From NCBI RefSeq assembly GCF_012027645.1, contig NZ_SNUU01000001.1, positions 1,054,001-1,118,000 on the forward strand: a stretch of 64,000 nucleotides of DNA. The letters are read 5' to 3'. Positions within the stretch are counted from its first letter, which is position 1. Every line of letters starts with the position of its first letter. The translations under genes and the position numbers were made by a program. The notes under the pieces are model-generated. The model made no database searches and was not told the DNA's origin. It was given only the letters and a program-made list of their open reading frames with translations. This document shows, one piece after another, positions 9,276-18,906 of the stretch. The DNA is from Thermococcus sp. 18S1. Its GTDB lineage: Archaea > Methanobacteriota_B > Thermococci > Thermococcales > Thermococcaceae.

Positions 9276-9545
9276 AAGCTTTGCTTGCGCAAAGCTTGAC
9301 CAAAATGCTTTAACTGTCAAAAGGGCAAAAGGAAAGTTGCATGCGTTATCAAACAGTCAATGGATTCAGGGTTTACACTCATGATGGCGTGTGGAGGAAA
9401 GTTTTTAGTTTTAAACAGCGCCCGAAGGGCGCTAACGGGAGGAAAACACGTTCAAAACTGGCAGGTTTGGAAGTAAACCCTCCTGAGAACAAGCCATTCA
9501 AGAGGCATGCCGGCTTTGATGAAACTTTGCGAAGGCAAAGTTTCT
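9276..9545. repeat. Composite structured repeat, copy 2 (tandem cluster)
   Basis: The left hairpin CAAGCTTTGC (9276-9285) with GCAAAGCTTG (9290-9299) is the same stem as copy 1 with a different loop, again followed by ACCAAAA. The central hairpin is AGCGCCC GAA GGGCGCT near 9416-9432 inside GTTTT/AAAAC, with AAGTAAACCC about 40 nt later. The right hairpin is TTTGATGAAACTTTGC GAAG GCAAAGTTTC, ending near 9545. Confidence 0.65.
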
Positions 9546-9589
9546 TAACGTGGGGCGAAGCCCCACTCCGGGGGTTTGAGAGTACAGGA

Positions 9590-9893
9590 AACTTTTCTTA
9601 CGAAAAGTTTCATCAAAGTTTGTGATTCTTTTTTAAAATACATCGGGGAACGTTTGCGCTCTCAGGTATGCATTCCTAAATGGGAATTCACTTCCAAAGC
9701 TCCTGAAATGAAGGTTTAACTCCAAAAGCGCTCCGTTGGAGCGCAAGAAAAAGTAAACCCCACTCAAACATGGCCCAAAGTGAAGAATTCCAACAGCCAA
9801 AGTTACAACTCAAGAAGGCAAACTCTCATAGAAGGAACCGTTCTACGGAAGAATCACGAACCTTGATCAAACTTCGCGAAGGCGAAGTTTGCT
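9590..9893. repeat. Composite structured repeat, copy 3 (tandem cluster)
   Basis: The left hairpin GAAACTTTTC TTAC GAAAAGTTTC is followed by ATCAAAGTTTGTG. The centre is GGTTTAACTCCAAAA, then GCGCTCC GTT GGAGCGC (9728-9744), then AAGTAAACCC (9751-9760). The right hairpin CTTGATCAAACTTCGC GAAG GCGAAGTTTG ends near 9893. The centre and right end match copy 4 at 45.7-45.97 kb closely. Confidence 0.7.
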
Positions 9894-9941
9894 TTGCAAA
9901 AAATTTGTATACTTCCCAACCCAAAAAAGGGTGGAACGGTT

Positions 9942-9980
9942 CGAAAGCCTTTTAAATAGTCTCCATAGACCCCACTTCAG
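9942..9980 (+). promoter_or_regulatory. Promoter of the large ribosomal operon
   Basis: A purine-rich BRE (CGAAAG, 9942-9947) precedes box A TTTTAAATA (9950-9958). Transcription should begin near 9978-9980, downstream of every in-frame start before 10015. This supports ATG 10015 as the first start of the operon. Confidence 0.65.
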
Positions 9981-10014
9981 CGTTAAAGTACCCACAGCAA
10001 AGGATGACGGAAAA

Positions 10015-10785
10015 ATGGCCTGGCACATCTTCATTCCAGATTCGCTCCTTGAAGAGACCGATGACCCCAAAATCAGGACGTACAAGGTTGGGCAGATAGC
10101 CAGGGCCGCTGCAATCTTCGGCGTTGAGCACGTGTGGGTTTACAGGGCTGGCGGCAGGGACGGAAGGTTCATCAAAACGATCCTTGAGTACGCGGAAACG
10201 CCCCAGTACCTCAGGAAGAGGCTGTTCCCCCTCATGCCGGAGCTCAGGTACGTCGGCGTTATCCCTCCGCTGAGGACTCCCCACCACAAGCTTAAGGGGA
10301 AACCGAGGGTCGGAGAGATCCGCGAGGGCTTCGCCTTTCGGAAAGGAAGGAGAACCTACGCGGACATCGGCCTCGACGACCTCGCCGCGGTGGAGGGGGA
10401 CGTTGAGGGGCGTGCAACTTTCAGAATCGTCTCAGCAAGGCCTCTCAGGGTGATACCAGCGAAGCCGGAGGAATACTGGGGGTACAGGGTGCATCTAACT
10501 AGGAAGTCACTGGCAAAAACACTTAAAAAGGCCAGGCTGGATTTGGCGATTGCCACCTCCAGGAAGGGGCGTGATGTTCGAGAGGTGAAGCTTCCCCCGC
10601 TCGAGGGGGAGGTCGGATTCGTGTTTGGCTCACCGAGGAAAGGCGTGATGGAGCTCCTCGGCGAGGAGGAATATGACTTTGATCTAATCCTCAACACCAT
10701 CCCAAATCAGCGGACGGCCACCGTCCGCACCGAGGAGGCCGTGTTGGCCACACTCGCTGTGTTTAATCTCATAAGGAGGGATTGA
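10015..10785 (+). CDS. SPOUT-type RNA methyltransferase (C9orf114/SPOUT1 family)
   Basis: From ATG 10015 a 256-residue protein beginning [14 protein letters not shown]. The N-terminal part ([17 protein letters not shown]) and the C-terminal [18 protein letters not shown] with [19 protein letters not shown] form the knotted SPOUT SAM-binding core. The frame is open back to 9889, but the promoter at 9950 and the sequence character argue for 10015. Archaeal members precede L3 in many genomes; the exact RNA target is not established. It ends one base before the L3 start, so it is translationally coupled as the first gene of the operon. Confidence 0.8.
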   Translation: MAWHIFIPDSLLEETDDPKIRTYKVGQIARAAAIFGVEHVWVYRAGGRDGRFIKTILEYAETPQYLRKRLFPLMPELRYVGVIPPLRTPHHKLKGKPRVGEIREGFAFRKGRRTYADIGLDDLAAVEGDVEGRATFRIVSARPLRVIPAKPEEYWGYRVHLTRKSLAKTLKKARLDLAIATSRKGRDVREVKLPPLEGEVGFVFGSPRKGVMELLGEEEYDFDLILNTIPNQRTATVRTEEAVLATLAVFNLIRRD

Positions 10786-10786
10786 G

Positions 10787-11830
10787 ATGGGAAAAATACA
10801 CAGGCCAAGGAGAGGTTCACTGGCTTACTCCCCGAGAAAGAGGGCTAGGAGCATAGTCCCGAGAATCAAGAAGTGGCCGAAGGACAGTGAGGTCAGGATG
10901 CTCGGTTTCGCCGGCTACAAGGCTGGCATGACCCACGTCCTCATGATCGACGACAGGCCAGGGCTCACCAAGGGCAAGGAGATCTTCATGCCGGTCACGA
11001 TAGTCGAGGTCCCGCCGCTCTTCGTCTATGGCATCAGGGCCTACAGGCAGGGCTACCTCGGTCTCGAGACCGCCACTGAGGTCTGGTTCCACGAGCTCAA
11101 CGACCACGTCAAAAGGCGCATAAAGACCCTGCCGAAGAACTACGACGAGGAGGCCTTCAAGGCCAAGCTTGCCCAGCTTGAGGAGCTTATCGAGAGCGGC
11201 GAGATAGTTGACGTTCGCCTTCTCGTCCACACCCAGCCGTGGCTCATCAAGCTCAAGAAGAAGCCCGAGGTCATGGAGTACGCCATCGGTGGCGACGACG
11301 TCAAGGCCAAGTTCGACTACGCCAAGGAGAAGATAGGCAAGGAGCTCCGCGCAAGCGAGGTTCTTCACGAGGGCGAGCTCCTCGACATCATAGCCGTCAC
11401 CAAGGGTAAGGGAACCCAGGGCCCGGTCAAGCGCTGGGGTGTCAAGATACAGTTCCACAAGGCTCAGAGGGCTGGCAAGGCCAGGCACATCGGTAACCTC
11501 GGTCCGTGGCACCCGACCAGGGTCATGTGGACCGTCCCGCAGGCCGGTCAGATGGGCTTCCACCACAGGACCGAGTTCAACAAGAGGCTCATCGCCATAG
11601 GTGAGAACGGCGTTCTCAAGCTCGGTGACAAGAAGGAGATAGAGATCACCCCGAAGGGCGGCTTCCCGCACTACGGTGTCATAAGGAGCGACTTCCTCAT
11701 GATACAGGGCACCGTTCCGGGAGCCTTCAAGAGGATCATCAGGGTCAGGCCGGCTATAAGGGCGCCGAAGAAGAGGCCGCCGGTTGAGAGGCCGCAGATA
11801 ACCTACGTCAGTAGGGAATCCAAGCAGTGA
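10787..11830 (+). CDS. rpl3: Ribosomal protein uL3
   Basis: A 347-residue archaeal L3, much longer than bacterial L3. It has the basic N-terminal tail [20 protein letters not shown] and the [11 protein letters not shown] loop that approaches the peptidyl-transferase centre. It nucleates 23S rRNA domain VI assembly. GGAGGGATTGAG before the ATG is the ribosome binding site and overlaps the previous stop region. L4 follows after 10 nt. Confidence 0.97.
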   Translation: MGKIHRPRRGSLAYSPRKRARSIVPRIKKWPKDSEVRMLGFAGYKAGMTHVLMIDDRPGLTKGKEIFMPVTIVEVPPLFVYGIRAYRQGYLGLETATEVWFHELNDHVKRRIKTLPKNYDEEAFKAKLAQLEELIESGEIVDVRLLVHTQPWLIKLKKKPEVMEYAIGGDDVKAKFDYAKEKIGKELRASEVLHEGELLDIIAVTKGKGTQGPVKRWGVKIQFHKAQRAGKARHIGNLGPWHPTRVMWTVPQAGQMGFHHRTEFNKRLIAIGENGVLKLGDKKEIEITPKGGFPHYGVIRSDFLMIQGTVPGAFKRIIRVRPAIRAPKKRPPVERPQITYVSRESKQ

Positions 11831-11840
11831 GGTGAGATAA

Positions 11841-12608
11841 ATGAAGGTTAAGGTTTTCAATCTCGAAGGCGAGCCTGTGGAGGAGATAGAGCTTCCGAAG
11901 GTCTTTGCCACTCCGTTCAGGCCCGACCTCATCAGGAGGGCTGTCATCGCCTCATGGACCCACAGGATACAGCCGCAGGGCAGGGACCCGATGGCCGGCA
12001 AGAGAAGGGTCACCGAGAACATCGGAAAGGGCCACGGAATGGCCAGGGTTGAGAGGATAAAGACCTCCCCGAGGTTTGCCGCCTTCGTTCCCTTCGCGAG
12101 GGGTGGAAGGAGAACCCACCCGCCCAAGGTCGAGAAGGTCATCTGGGAGGACATCAACAAGAAGGAGCGCAGACTTGCTATAATGAGCGCCATCGCTGCA
12201 ACCGCCAACTACGACCTCGTCAGGGCCAGGGGCCACATCGTTGACAACGTTCCGCAGGTTCCGATAGTCGTCACCGACGACCTCGAGAAGGTCTTCAAGA
12301 CCGCCCAGACCAGGGAGATATTCAAGAAGCTCGGCGTCTGGGACGACATCGAGAGGGCCAAGAAGAACACCAAGATAAGGGCCGGTAAGGGTAAGATGCG
12401 CGGAAGGCGCTACAAGAAGGCCAAGGGTCCGCTCGTCGTCGTTGCCAAGAACGAGGGAATCGTTCAGGGTGCCAGGAACCACCCGGGCGTTGACGTCGTC
12501 ACCGTTGAGAACCTCGGCGTTGAGCTTCTCGCTCCGGGTACCCACCCGGGAAGGCTCACGGTCTGGACCAAGGGCGCCATAGAGAGGCTTAGGGAGATTT
12601 ACGGGTGA
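11841..12608 (+). CDS. rpl4: Ribosomal protein uL4
   Basis: A 255-residue archaeal-length L4. It contains the long loop rich in G and R ([33 protein letters not shown]) that lines the polypeptide exit tunnel together with uL22. The C terminus is the globular surface domain. It lies 10 nt after L3 with GAGGTGAGAT before the ATG, and L23 starts 6 nt after its stop. Confidence 0.97.
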   Translation: MKVKVFNLEGEPVEEIELPKVFATPFRPDLIRRAVIASWTHRIQPQGRDPMAGKRRVTENIGKGHGMARVERIKTSPRFAAFVPFARGGRRTHPPKVEKVIWEDINKKERRLAIMSAIAATANYDLVRARGHIVDNVPQVPIVVTDDLEKVFKTAQTREIFKKLGVWDDIERAKKNTKIRAGKGKMRGRRYKKAKGPLVVVAKNEGIVQGARNHPGVDVVTVENLGVELLAPGTHPGRLTVWTKGAIERLREIYG

Positions 12609-12614
12609 TGAGAG

Positions 12615-12875
12615 ATGGATCCGTACAAGGTTATCGTCAAGCCGGTCGTCACGGAGAAGGCCGTGGCCATGATCGAGAACGAGAACAAGCTCACCTTCAT
12701 AGTCGACAAGCGCGCCACCAAGCAGGACATCAAGAAGGCCGTGGAAGCGATGTTCGAGGTCAAGGTCGAGAAGGTCACCACCCTCGTGACCATGAAGGGC
12801 GAGAAGAAGGCCTATGTGAAGCTCAAGCCTGAGTACAGCGCAAGTGAGGTTGCTGCCAGGATAGGATTGTTCTGA
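12615..12875 (+). CDS. rpl23: Ribosomal protein uL23
   Basis: An 86-residue protein starting [20 protein letters not shown] and ending [14 protein letters not shown], the compact archaeal uL23. It sits at the tunnel exit and forms the docking site for SRP54 and the Sec translocon, both also encoded in this window. GGTGATGAGAG precedes the ATG. Confidence 0.97.
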   Translation: MDPYKVIVKPVVTEKAVAMIENENKLTFIVDKRATKQDIKKAVEAMFEVKVEKVTTLVTMKGEKKAYVKLKPEYSASEVAARIGLF

Positions 12876-12888
12876 CGGGGTGAGTGAG

Positions 12889-13608
12889 ATGGGAAAGAGT
12901 CTGATTCAGCAGAGGAGAGGTAAGGGAACCACGACCTTTAGGGCCCCCTCCCACAGGTACAGGGGTGCCGTCAGGTACGTTCCGCTCAACCTTACCAAGG
13001 AGAAGACCCTCGTCGGCAAGGTCGTCGAGATACTCCACGACCCGGGAAGGACCGCCCCGGTCGCCAGGGTCAAGTTCGAGAACGGCATGGAGAAGCTCAT
13101 CATAGCTCCGGAAGGAGTCCTCGTCGGCGAAGAGATAGCCATCGGGCCGAACGCTCCAATCAAGATCGGCAACACCCTCCCGCTTGCCATGATACCTGAG
13201 GGAAGCTACGTCTACGACATCGAGGGAGTTCCGGGCGATGGAGGAAAGTACGTCAGGGCCGGCGGTGCCTACGCCCTCGTCGTCAGCAGGGAGAAGGACA
13301 AGGTCATAGTCCAGCTTCCGAGCGGTGAGCTCAAGCAGTTCAAGCCAACCTGCAGGGCCACCATCGGTGTCGTCGCCGGCGGCGGTAGGCTCGAGAAGCC
13401 CATCGTCAAGGCGGGTAAGGCCTACTACATCGCCAAGGCCAGGAACAGGTTCTGGCCGAAGCCGAGGGGTGTCAAGATGAACGCCGTCAACCACCCGCAC
13501 GGTGGTAAGGAGCACCACATCGGTAGGCCGAGCACCGTTTCGAGGCGCGCCCCGCCCGGAAGGAAGGTCGGTCACATAGCCGCGAGAAGAACGGGTAGGA
13601 GGAAGTGA
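12889..13608 (+). CDS. rpl2: Ribosomal protein uL2
   Basis: A 239-residue protein starting [23 protein letters not shown] 12889 is chosen over GTG 12880 because GGGGTGAG lies just before it. The C-terminal loop [19 protein letters not shown] carries the conserved histidine near the peptidyl-transferase centre. It is needed for subunit joining. Its stop codon overlaps the likely S19 start (TGATG). Confidence 0.97.
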   Translation: MGKSLIQQRRGKGTTTFRAPSHRYRGAVRYVPLNLTKEKTLVGKVVEILHDPGRTAPVARVKFENGMEKLIIAPEGVLVGEEIAIGPNAPIKIGNTLPLAMIPEGSYVYDIEGVPGDGGKYVRAGGAYALVVSREKDKVIVQLPSGELKQFKPTCRATIGVVAGGGRLEKPIVKAGKAYYIAKARNRFWPKPRGVKMNAVNHPHGGKEHHIGRPSTVSRRAPPGRKVGHIAARRTGRRK

Positions 13609-14015
13609 TGAAGATGGCGAGAAAGAAGGAGTTTAAGTACAGGGGTTACAGCTTTGAGGAACTGCTCAACATGTCACTCGAGGACTTTGCCAAGCTCCTC
13701 CCGGCCAGGCAGAGGAGGAGCCTTAAGAGGGGCCTCAGCCCGGAGCAGAAGAAGCTCCTCAGGAAGATAAGGCTTGCCAAGAAGGGCAAGTACAACAAGC
13801 CGATAAGGACCCACAGCAGGGACATGGTCATACTCCCCGAGATGGTCGGCATGACCATCCACGTCTACAACGGAAAGGAGTTCATCCCGATAGAGATCAA
13901 GGAGGAGATGATCGGCCACTACCTCGGCGAGTTCGCCCTCTCCAGGAAGGTCGTCCAGCACGGTTCACCTGGTGTCGGTGCGACCAGGTCGTCAATGTTC
14001 GTGGCGGTCAAGTGA
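13608..14015 (+). CDS. rps19: Ribosomal protein uS19
   Basis: About 135 residues ([20 protein letters not shown]). ATG 13608 has AGGAGG 5 nt upstream. ATG 13614 would give the MARKKEF... start found in many archaeal annotations, so two residues are uncertain. The core has [33 protein letters not shown] and the C-terminal GATRSS tail of the S19 head protein. It contacts uS13 and A-site tRNA. Confidence 0.95.
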   Translation: MKMARKKEFKYRGYSFEELLNMSLEDFAKLLPARQRRSLKRGLSPEQKKLLRKIRLAKKGKYNKPIRTHSRDMVILPEMVGMTIHVYNGKEFIPIEIKEEMIGHYLGEFALSRKVVQHGSPGVGATRSSMFVAVK

Positions 14016-14025
14016 GGTGGTATAG

Positions 14026-14496
14026 ATGAGCAGGGGCAGGTTTTCCTACTCATTCCAAAATTTTGACCCCGAGAAGATGGCTCGTGCCAGCGGAAGGGAC
14101 CTCAGGATATCCCCGAAGCACAGCGTCGAGCTCCTCAGGGAGATCAGGGGAATGATGGTCAACGACGCGCTCAGGTACCTCGACGACGTCATAGCCCTCA
14201 AGAGGCCGGTTCCGATGAAGCGCCACAATGACAGCCAGGGCCACAAGCCGGGCAGGGGCTTCGGTCCGGGTAGGTACCCGGTCAAGGTCGCCAAGGCCGT
14301 CAAGAAGGTCCTCCTCAACGCCAAGAACAACGCCGAGCAGAAGGGCCTCGACCCTGACAGGCTCAAGATAATCCACGCGGCGGCGCACAGGGGCCCGGTC
14401 CTCAGGGGTTACATCCCGAGGGCCTTCGGAAGGGCCACACCGTTCAACGAGCAGACCACCCACATCGAGATAGTCGTTGAGGAGATTAGGAGGTGA
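14026..14496 (+). CDS. rpl22: Ribosomal protein uL22
   Basis: A 156-residue archaeal uL22 with the extended hairpin ([20 protein letters not shown]) that reaches into the exit tunnel and the C-terminal [20 protein letters not shown] strand. GAGGTGGTATAG precedes the ATG. The S3 start follows after 5 nt. Confidence 0.97.
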   Translation: MSRGRFSYSFQNFDPEKMARASGRDLRISPKHSVELLREIRGMMVNDALRYLDDVIALKRPVPMKRHNDSQGHKPGRGFGPGRYPVKVAKAVKKVLLNAKNNAEQKGLDPDRLKIIHAAAHRGPVLRGYIPRAFGRATPFNEQTTHIEIVVEEIRR

Positions 14497-14501
14497 GACT
14501 T

Positions 14502-15134
14502 TTGGCGATCGAGAGATACTTCATCAAGGAAAACGTTAGGGATATGCTCATCGACGAGTACCTCGAGAAGGAGCTCCGCAGAGCGGGCTACGGTGGAATC
14601 GACATCAAGAAGACCCCGCTCGGAACCAAGGTCACCATCTTCGCCGCCAACCCCGGCTACGTCATAGGCAGGGGCGGCAGGCGCATAAGGGAGCTCACCA
14701 GGATACTCGAGAGGAAGTTCAACCTCGAGAACCCGCAGATCGAGGTCGAGGAGATCAAGAACCCCTACCTCAACGCCAAGGTCCAGGCGGTAAGGCTCGC
14801 CCAGGCCCTTGAGAGGGGCGTCCACTTCAGGAGGGCCGCCTACTCGGCCATCAGGGCCATAATGAGGAACGGAGCAAGGGGTGTCGAGATCCGCCTCAGC
14901 GGAAAGCTCACCGGCGAGAGGGCCAAGAGCGTCAGGTTCTACCAGGGCTACCTCGCCAAGGTTGGAAACCCGGCCGAGACCCTCGTCAGCAAGGGCTACG
15001 CCCAGGCCAGGCTCAAGCTCGGTGTCATCGGTGTTAAGGTTTCCATCATGCCGCCCGACGCCAAGCTCCCGGACGAGATTGAGGTCATAGAGAAGCTCGT
15101 TGAGGAAGAGGTGAGCACCAATGAAGCCGAGTGA
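14502..15134 (+). CDS. rps3: Ribosomal protein uS3, TTG start
   Basis: A 210-residue protein starting [19 protein letters not shown] 14502 is selected over GTG 14493 because GGAGGTGA overlaps the GTG and lies 5 nt before the TTG. The KH domain GxxG loop is visible as [12 protein letters not shown]. It forms the mRNA entry site with uS4 and uS5. The gene overlaps the L29 start by 14 nt. Confidence 0.96.
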   Translation: MAIERYFIKENVRDMLIDEYLEKELRRAGYGGIDIKKTPLGTKVTIFAANPGYVIGRGGRRIRELTRILERKFNLENPQIEVEEIKNPYLNAKVQAVRLAQALERGVHFRRAAYSAIRAIMRNGARGVEIRLSGKLTGERAKSVRFYQGYLAKVGNPAETLVSKGYAQARLKLGVIGVKVSIMPPDAKLPDEIEVIEKLVEEEVSTNEAE

Positions 15135-15321
15135 GATTAGGGAGATGAGCATCGAGGAGATCGACAAGAAGATCAGGGAGCTCCGCCTCGAGCTCGCCAA
15201 GGAGAGGGGTGTGCTCACCATGGGGGCCTCCATAGAGAACCCCATGGTCATCCGCAACCTCAGGCGCGACATAGCGCGCCTGCTTACCATAAAGAAGGAG
15301 AAGCTTAGGGAGAAAAGGTGA
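15121..15321 (+). CDS. rpl29: Ribosomal protein uL29
   Basis: A 66-residue two-helix protein beginning [20 protein letters not shown] and containing [17 protein letters not shown], typical of archaeal uL29. It sits next to uL23 at the tunnel exit. Its start lies inside the 3' end of the S3 gene, with GAGGTGAGCACCA as ribosome binding site. Confidence 0.96.
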   Translation: MKPSEIREMSIEEIDKKIRELRLELAKERGVLTMGASIENPMVIRNLRRDIARLLTIKKEKLREKR

Positions 15322-15327
15322 GGTTCG

Positions 15328-15624
15328 GTGCCAAGGATTGTTAACCCTCTGGATGAGATGCTCTTTAAGGAGGTCCTGAAGGAGCAGCAGAGAATTAGAG
15401 TGTACATAGAGAAGGCCCGCTACGGAAAGCTTAAAACCATAATCGAGGGCATAGACGAGAAGGAGTTCGACCTGGATGATATAGCAAAGAAGCTGAAGGC
15501 GAAGCTGGCATGCGGCGGAACGGTCAAGAAGGGAAGGATAGAGCTCCAGGGAGACCACAGAGAAAGGGTCAAGAAGTTGCTCGGAGACCTTGGATTTTCC
15601 GAGGACTTGATAGAAATCGAGTGA
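15328..15624 (+). CDS. Translation initiation factor aIF1 (SUI1), GTG start
   Basis: A 98-residue SUI1-fold protein. [20 protein letters not shown] is the diagnostic SUI1 stretch, followed by [16 protein letters not shown]. It binds the 30S P site and monitors start-codon pairing. The GTG start has AGGTTCG just upstream and lies 6 nt after L29. Its last 115 nt also lie inside the longer reading frame of the RNase P subunit, in another frame. Confidence 0.93.
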   Translation: MPRIVNPLDEMLFKEVLKEQQRIRVYIEKARYGKLKTIIEGIDEKEFDLDDIAKKLKAKLACGGTVKKGRIELQGDHRERVKKLLGDLGFSEDLIEIE

Positions 15625-15887
15625 ATCAGAAAAACATCATCTGGGGCGAGCTCATAGGGCTGAAAGCAAAAATTATAAGGGCATCTCATCCAGAGCTGGT
15701 TGGCATCGAGGGCTACGTCCTTGACGAGACGAGGAACACCCTCACCATCGGCGGTGAGAGGGTCTGGGTTATCCCGAAGGACGTGGCGGAGCTCGAGTTT
15801 GAAGTTGGCGATAAAAGAATCCGGATCAACGGAAAGGAACTGATTGGAAGACCCGAGATGAGATTGAAGAAGAGGTGGCGAAAATGA
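15510..15887 (+). CDS. rnp1: RNase P protein component 1 (Rpp29/Pop4 family)
   Basis: The core [19 protein letters not shown]...[14 protein letters not shown]...[10 protein letters not shown]...[13 protein letters not shown] is the archaeal Rpp29 fold, which binds the specificity part of RNase P RNA with Rpp21. ATG 15510 gives 125 residues, close to the 127 residues of Pyrococcus horikoshii Ph1771, including its MRRN... N terminus. This start lies 115 nt inside aIF1 in a different frame. GTG 15621 (88 residues), overlapping the aIF1 stop, is the alternative. Neither start has a clear ribosome binding site. The 3' end overlaps S17 by 4 nt. Confidence 0.85.
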   Translation: MRRNGQEGKDRAPGRPQRKGQEVARRPWIFRGLDRNRVNQKNIIWGELIGLKAKIIRASHPELVGIEGYVLDETRNTLTIGGERVWVIPKDVAELEFEVGDKRIRINGKELIGRPEMRLKKRWRK

Positions 15888-16219
15888 GAGAGATCGGATT
15901 GAAGGTTCAGCCTCCCGCTGAGAAGTGTGACGATCCCCACTGCCCCTGGCACGGACACCTCAGGATACACGGCAGGTACTTCGAAGGTGTCGTCGTCAGC
16001 GACAAGGGCAAGAAGACCGTCGTCGTCGAGAGGCAGCACTACCACTACCTCAAGAAGTACGAGAGGTATGAGCTCAGGAGGAGCAAGGTTCACGCTCACA
16101 ACCCGGAGTGCATAGACGCCAAGGTCGGTGACAGGGTTCTCATCGCCGAGACCAGGCCGATAAGCAAGACCAAGAGCTGGGTTGTCGTTGCCGTCACCAA
16201 GAGGGCTGGCGAGAGGTGA
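15884..16219 (+). CDS. rps17: Ribosomal protein uS17
   Basis: A 111-residue protein [20 protein letters not shown] with archaeal C/H residues near the N terminus and the OB-fold core ([20 protein letters not shown]). ATG 15884 is preferred to GTG 15875, since AGGTGG overlaps the GTG. It overlaps the RNase P gene by 4 nt; L14 follows after 5 nt. Confidence 0.96.
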   Translation: MREIGLKVQPPAEKCDDPHCPWHGHLRIHGRYFEGVVVSDKGKKTVVVERQHYHYLKKYERYELRRSKVHAHNPECIDAKVGDRVLIAETRPISKTKSWVVVAVTKRAGER

Positions 16220-16224
16220 TATGA

Positions 16225-16650
16225 ATGGCGAAGAAGGGTGCAGGTGCTACGAGAGGAATTAGCCCGGTCAGGCCGACTCGCGCTCTTCCGATAGGCGCTT
16301 ACCTCAAGGTCGCCGACAACAGCGGCGCCAAGGTCGTCCAGATCATAGGCGTCGTTGGCTACAAGGGCACCAGGAGGAGGCTCGCCTCTGCCGGCGTCGG
16401 CGACATGGTCGTCGCCACCGTCAAGAAGGGAAGGCCCGACATCAGGCACCAGGTTGTCAGGGCCGTCGTCGTCAGGCAGAGGAAGGAGTACAGGCGCCTT
16501 GACGGAATGCGCGTCAAGTTCGAGGACAACGCTGCGGCTATAGTTACCCCCGAGGGTGTCCCGAGGGGAACCGAGATTAGGGGTGCCATAGCCAGGGAGG
16601 CCGCCGAGCGCTGGGTAAGGCTCGGCAGCATAGCGAGCATAGTGTTGTGA
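16225..16650 (+). CDS. rpl14: Ribosomal protein uL14
   Basis: A 141-residue protein with the uL14 core [20 protein letters not shown] and the C-terminal [19 protein letters not shown]. It forms an intersubunit bridge and the binding site for aIF6. An archaeal N-terminal extension of about ten residues ([11 protein letters not shown]) is present. Confidence 0.97.
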   Translation: MAKKGAGATRGISPVRPTRALPIGAYLKVADNSGAKVVQIIGVVGYKGTRRRLASAGVGDMVVATVKKGRPDIRHQVVRAVVVRQRKEYRRLDGMRVKFEDNAAAIVTPEGVPRGTEIRGAIAREAAERWVRLGSIASIVL

Positions 16651-16660
16651 GGTGAGAAAG

Positions 16661-17026
16661 ATGAAGTTGAAGACCAGGCAGCCGAGGAAGCAGAGGAAGT
16701 TCCTCTACAACGCTCCCCTTCACCTTAGGAGCAAGGTAATGGCCGCCACCCTGAGCGAGGATCTCAGGAACAAGTACGGCGTGAGGAGCCTTCCGATCAG
16801 GGAGGGCGACAAGGTCCGCGTTATGCGCGGAGACTTCAAGGGCAAGGAAGGCAAGGTCGTTGAGGTTGACCTCAAGAGGTACAGGGTGCACGTTGAGGGC
16901 GTTACCCACAAGAAGACCGACGGAACCGAGGTTTACTACCCGCTCCACCCGTCGAACGTTATGATAATCGAACTCAACCTCGACGATGAGAGGAGAGAGA
17001 AGATAATTAAGAGGAGGGCTGGTTGA
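16661..17026 (+). CDS. rpl24: Ribosomal protein uL24
   Basis: A 121-residue protein [20 protein letters not shown] with a KOW motif ([20 protein letters not shown]). ATG 16661 has GAGGTGAG upstream; an in-frame GTG at 16652 is part of that site. It is an assembly initiator near the tunnel exit. The stop overlaps the S4e start (TTGATGG). Confidence 0.96.
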   Translation: MKLKTRQPRKQRKFLYNAPLHLRSKVMAATLSEDLRNKYGVRSLPIREGDKVRVMRGDFKGKEGKVVEVDLKRYRVHVEGVTHKKTDGTEVYYPLHPSNVMIIELNLDDERREKIIKRRAG

Positions 17027-17757
17027 TGGCGAGGAAAGGCGCTAAGAGGCACCTTAAGAGGCTTGCCGCTCCCAATCAGTGGTACATCTCGAGGAAGACC
17101 TACAAGTGGGCGGTCAGGCCGAGGCCGGGTCCGCACAGCATGAGGACCTCGATCCCGCTGCTCTACATAGTCAGGGACTACCTCGGCTACGCCAAGACCG
17201 CCCGCGAGGCGAGGAAGATACTCAACGAGGGCAAGATCCTCGTTGACGGCCGCGTTAGGAAGGACTACAAGTTCCCGGTCGGAATCATGGACGTCGTTTC
17301 CATTCCCGAGACCGGCGAGCACTACAGGGTTCTTCCGAACAGGATCGGCAAGCTCATACTCCACCCGATAAGCGAGAAGGAAGCCAACATTAAGCCGCTC
17401 AGGATAAGCAACAAGCGCATGGTCAAGGGGGCCAAGGTTCAGCTCAACCTCCACGACGGAAGCAACCACCTCGTCACCATGGACGAGAAGGACAGGTACA
17501 TGACCGCCAGCACCGTCCTCATGAAGGTTCCCGAGAGGGAGGTCATCGAGGTTCTCCCGTTCGAGGTCGGTGCCTACGTCTTCGTTACCCAGGGTAAGAA
17601 CGTCGCCAGGAAGGGTAAGGTCGTCGAGGTCAGGCAGTTCCCGATGGGATGGCCGGACGTCGTCACCATCGAGGACGAGAACGGAGAACTCTTCGACACC
17701 CTGAAGGAGTACGCCTTCGTCGTTGGTAAGGAGAAGCCGGAGATTTCCCTTCCGTGA
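17026..17757 (+). CDS. rps4e: Ribosomal protein eS4
   Basis: A 243-residue archaeal/eukaryotic small-subunit protein with no bacterial equivalent. [20 protein letters not shown] is diagnostic. An S4-like RNA-binding segment ([20 protein letters not shown]), a central domain and a C-terminal KOW motif ([17 protein letters not shown]) follow. It starts on the last base of the L24 stop and is followed by L5 after 11 nt. Confidence 0.96.
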   Translation: MARKGAKRHLKRLAAPNQWYISRKTYKWAVRPRPGPHSMRTSIPLLYIVRDYLGYAKTAREARKILNEGKILVDGRVRKDYKFPVGIMDVVSIPETGEHYRVLPNRIGKLILHPISEKEANIKPLRISNKRMVKGAKVQLNLHDGSNHLVTMDEKDRYMTASTVLMKVPEREVIEVLPFEVGAYVFVTQGKNVARKGKVVEVRQFPMGWPDVVTIEDENGELFDTLKEYAFVVGKEKPEISLP

Positions 17758-17768
17758 GGTGAGATAAG

Positions 17769-18320
17769 ATGCAGATCAACAGAGAGGCTATCCTAGCGGA
17801 CTGGGAAGCTCACCCGATGAGGAAGCCCAGGATCGCTAAGCTTACCATCAACATTGGAGTTGGCGAGAGCGGTGAGAGGCTCACCAAGGCCGAGACGATG
17901 CTGGAGCAGCTCGTCGGCCAGAAGCCCATAAGGAGAAGGGCCAAGCAGACCAACAAGGACTTCGGAATCAGGCGCGGAGAGCCGATAGCGGTTAAGGTTA
18001 CCCTCCGCGGCAAGAAGGCCGAGGAGATGCTGAACAGGCTCCTCGAGGCCGTTGACAGGAAGCTCAAGGCGAGCAACTTCGACGAGCACGGCAACTTCTG
18101 CTTCGGAATCCAGGAGCACATCAACATACCGGGCGTTGAGTACGACCCGGAGATAGGCATCTTCGGTATGGACGTCTGTGTTACCCTCGACAGACCAGGA
18201 TACAGGGTCGCCAAGAGGAAGAGGCAGAGGAAGAAGCTCCCGACCAAGCACAAGCTGACCAAGGAGGAGGGTATCGTCTTCGCTATTGAGGAGTTTAAGG
18301 TTACCGTGGAGGGATTGTGA
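17769..18320 (+). CDS. rpl5: Ribosomal protein uL5
   Basis: A 183-residue protein with [40 protein letters not shown] and [20 protein letters not shown], all uL5 signatures. It binds 5S rRNA with uL18 in the central protuberance. GAGGTGAGATAAG precedes the ATG. S14 starts one base after its stop. Confidence 0.97.
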   Translation: MQINREAILADWEAHPMRKPRIAKLTINIGVGESGERLTKAETMLEQLVGQKPIRRRAKQTNKDFGIRRGEPIAVKVTLRGKKAEEMLNRLLEAVDRKLKASNFDEHGNFCFGIQEHINIPGVEYDPEIGIFGMDVCVTLDRPGYRVAKRKRQRKKLPTKHKLTKEEGIVFAIEEFKVTVEGL

Positions 18321-18321
18321 G

Positions 18322-18492
18322 ATGGCGAAGGCTGACTACAACAAGAGGAAGCCCAGGAAGTTTGGAAAGGGCGCGAGAAGGTGCATGCGCTGCGGCCAGT
18401 ACGGCCCGATAATCAGGATACACGGCCTTATGCTCTGCAGGCACTGCTTTAGAGAGATAGCCCCCAAGCTGGGCTTTAAGAAGTACGAGTGA
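18322..18492 (+). CDS. rps14: Ribosomal protein uS14, zinc-ribbon form
   Basis: A 56-residue protein [20 protein letters not shown] with two CxxC pairs (CMRC and CRHC) forming a zinc ribbon in the 30S head. The ATG is preceded by GGAGGGATTGTGAG, which overlaps the L5 stop. Confidence 0.96.
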   Translation: MAKADYNKRKPRKFGKGARRCMRCGQYGPIIRIHGLMLCRHCFREIAPKLGFKKYE

Positions 18493-18503
18493 GGTGAGAG
18501 GAG

Positions 18504-18896
18504 ATGACGTTGCTTGATCCGCTGGCGAACGCTCTCTCCCACATAACCAACAGCGAGAGGGTCGGTAAGGAGGAGGTTTACCTCAAGCCGGCTTCCAAAC
18601 TCATGGGAGAGGTCCTCAGGGTTATGCAGGAGAACGGCTACATCGGCGAGTTTGAGTTCATAGACGACGGAAGGGCCGGCATCTACAGGGTGCAGCTCAT
18701 AGGTAAGATCAATAAGGCTGGAGCGATAAAGCCGAGGTTCCCGGTCAAGGCCAGGGAGTACGAGGCCTGGGAGAAGAGGTTCCTTCCGGCCTTCGAGTTC
18801 GGTATCCTCATCGTCTCGACCTCCCAGGGCGTCATGACCCACAAAGAGGCCATCGAGAAGGGAATCGGCGGAAGGCTGATAGCCTACGTCTACTGA
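18504..18896 (+). CDS. rps8: Ribosomal protein uS8
   Basis: A 130-residue protein starting [20 protein letters not shown] and ending with [20 protein letters not shown], the conserved rRNA-binding C-terminal region. It is a primary 16S rRNA binder in the platform. GAGGTGAGAGG precedes the ATG. Confidence 0.97.
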   Translation: MTLLDPLANALSHITNSERVGKEEVYLKPASKLMGEVLRVMQENGYIGEFEFIDDGRAGIYRVQLIGKINKAGAIKPRFPVKAREYEAWEKRFLPAFEFGILIVSTSQGVMTHKEAIEKGIGGRLIAYVY

Positions 18897-18906
18897 GGTG
18901 AGAGAG

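Larger units (their letters stand above)
8946..10014. other. Gene-free repeat region of about 1.07 kb
   Basis: No convincing gene is seen on either strand. The region is AT-rich and filled by three consecutive copies of a composite repeat, each consisting of a left hairpin, a central GC-rich hairpin and a right hairpin (separate entries). Its right end contains the promoter of the ribosomal operon. Short open frames at 9178-9384 and 9341-9625 run across the hairpins without ribosome binding sites and are judged non-coding. Confidence 0.75.

Noticed and set aside
9178-9625. Two plus-strand open frames in the repeat region
   Set aside because: They read through the hairpin repeats, lack ribosome binding sites and give unlikely proteins rich in repeated K/F/S stretches.
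8947-9893. Could the tandem repeat cluster be a CRISPR array?
   Set aside because: Units are ~300 bp with internal hairpins; there are no short identical direct repeats with unique 30-45-bp spacers. No CRISPR array or cas gene was seen in the window.
10817-12208. Long open frame (463 codons) on the minus strand across L3 and L4
   Set aside because: It lies wholly antisense to highly expressed ribosomal genes with strong codon bias, which leaves the opposite frame open. No ribosome binding site or family signal is visible. The same reasoning removes the other long antisense frames in the ribosomal operon.
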